Assembly (NCBI GenBank): GCA_030039105.1
Contig: JASHQO010000526.1
Span: 1 to 15,026 of the forward strand
Reading direction: 5' to 3'
Length of the DNA: 15,026 nt
Source: Xanthobacteraceae bacterium
Lineage (GTDB): Bacteria > Pseudomonadota > Alphaproteobacteria > Rhizobiales > Xanthobacteraceae
The position numbers and the translations under genes were made by a program. Position 1 is the stretch's first letter, and each line of letters starts with the position of its first letter. Below the pieces are notes generated by a model, which worked only from the letters and a program-made list of their open reading frames with translations, searched no databases and was not told where the DNA came from. Positions 14,255 through 15,026 of this stretch are shown piece after piece.

Positions 14255-15026
14255 AGGAACGGCTTTATTTGTTCGACACCACCTTGCGCGACGGCGCGCA
14301 GACCAACGGCGTCGATTTCACCCTCGACGACAAGACCGCCGTCGCCAAGATGCTCGACGACCTCGGCATCGACTATGTCGAGGCCGGCTATCCCGGCGCC
14401 AATCCCATCGACACTAGCTTCTTTGCCGAGAAGCGGCCGATCCGCGCCACGCTGACCGCGTTCGGCATGACGCGGCGGCCCGGCCGCTCGGCCTCGAACG
14501 ATCCGGGCCTGGTGGCGCTGCTCGAAGCGCAAGCGAGCGCCATCTGCTTCGTCGCCAAATCCTGGGACTATCACGTCCGCGTGGCGCTTGAGACGACCGA
14601 AGAGGAAATGCTCGCCTCGATCCGCGACAGCATCCGTGCCGCCAAGGCCAAAGGCCGCGAAGTGCTACTCGACTGCGAGCACTTCTTCGACGGCTATAAG
14701 GCCAAGCCCGCCTACGCGCTGGCCTGCGCCAAGGCGGCCTACGACGAAGGCGCGCGCTGGGTCGTACTGTGCGACACCAACGGCGGCACGCTGCCCCACG
14801 AGGTGGAACGGATCGTCGGCGAGGTTTGCAAAATCATTCCCGGCGACCACGTCGGCATCCACGCCCATAACGACACCGAACAGGCCGTGGCTAATTCGTT
14901 TGCCGCGGTGCGCGCCGGCGCGCGGCAGATCCAAGGCACCCTCAACGGCTTGGGCGAGCGCTGCGGCAACGCCAATCTCGTTTCCATCATTCCGACCTTG
15001 AAACTCAAGCCGGAATTTGCCGAAAG
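14251..15026 (+). CDS. cimA: (R)-citramalate synthase CimA, 3' end outside window
   Basis: Condenses pyruvate and acetyl-CoA to (R)-citramalate, opening a threonine-independent route to 2-oxobutyrate and isoleucine. 258 residues are visible of an expected 520-540. The DRE-TIM barrel starts with FDTTLRDGAQ at 8-17 (catalytic R13, metal ligand D14). It continues with GVDFTLDDK, EAGYPGANPIDTSFF, VLCDTNGGTLP and the metal-binding HAHND at 204-208, followed by EQAVANSFAAVRAGARQIQGT and NGLGERCGNANL. The GVDFTLDDK and EHFFDGYKAKPAYA wording fits CimA better than 2-isopropylmalate or homocitrate synthase. The C-terminal regulatory domain is cut off. The start ATG overlaps the GNAT stop. Neighbouring cysS and the GNAT have no obvious pathway link to it; the coupling may only secure joint expression. 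Confidence 0.93.
   Translation, partial: MKERLYLFDTTLRDGAQTNGVDFTLDDKTAVAKMLDDLGIDYVEAGYPGANPIDTSFFAEKRPIRATLTAFGMTRRPGRSASNDPGLVALLEAQASAICFVAKSWDYHVRVALETTEEEMLASIRDSIRAAKAKGREVLLDCEHFFDGYKAKPAYALACAKAAYDEGARWVVLCDTNGGTLPHEVERIVGEVCKIIPGDHVGIHAHNDTEQAVANSFAAVRAGARQIQGTLNGLGERCGNANLVSIIPTLKLKPEFAE

Noticed and set aside
1..15026. Search by eye for tRNA genes, CRISPR arrays, transposases, integrases, toxin-antitoxin pairs and defence genes
   Set aside because: None seen; the genes are mostly core metabolism and exported proteins of unknown function.

Overview
The window looks like chromosomal DNA of a high-GC alphaproteobacterium in the Hyphomicrobiales (Rhizobiales), near the Bradyrhizobium/Xanthobacteraceae group. 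The evidence is the GC-rich, C/G-ending codon use, the DUF2865 and DUF2059 exported proteins, a class II DAHP synthase, a cysS-GNAT-cimA cluster, and palindromic intergenic repeats of a style common in that order. The species cannot be named from this window. There are no tRNA or rRNA genes, insertion sequences, phage genes or CRISPR arrays.

Layout. Positions 1-2361 are leftward: moaA (molybdenum cofactor, running off the left edge), a PEGA-like proline-rich lipoprotein, and a phosphoglycolate-phosphatase-type HAD hydrolase. Positions 2470-9056 are rightward: an exported protein of unknown function, rpiA, a DUF2059 exported protein, gor, class II DAHP synthase (aroG) and glutamine-dependent NAD synthetase (nadE). 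Positions 9057-11862 are leftward: a small six-cysteine exported protein, a MarR regulator overlapping a maleylacetoacetate-isomerase-type GST, and a cysteine-rich DUF2865 protein. After a gene-free 410-bp divergent region, 12273-15026 are rightward: cysS, a GNAT acetyltransferase and cimA (running off the right edge), joined by two ATGA overlaps.

How the genes work together. rpiA-DUF2059-gor is a tight group that pairs the pentose phosphate pathway, a source of NADPH, with an enzyme that uses NADPH to reduce glutathione. aroG feeds aromatic amino acid synthesis, nadE makes NAD, and cimA starts isoleucine synthesis from pyruvate. marR-maiA looks like a self-contained regulator-enzyme pair. 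Most of the window is housekeeping.

I see no new multi-gene system. The most notable feature is that cysS is a compositional mosaic. Its catalytic half matches the host, while about 540 bp encoding the anticodon-binding part is only about 46% GC. The junctions fall at the two conserved motifs KMSKS and FAESDRIR. Other points worth checking are two palindromic repeats bracketing aroG, one of which forms the whole nadE leader, and two clean dyads in the region between the small exported protein and cysS.
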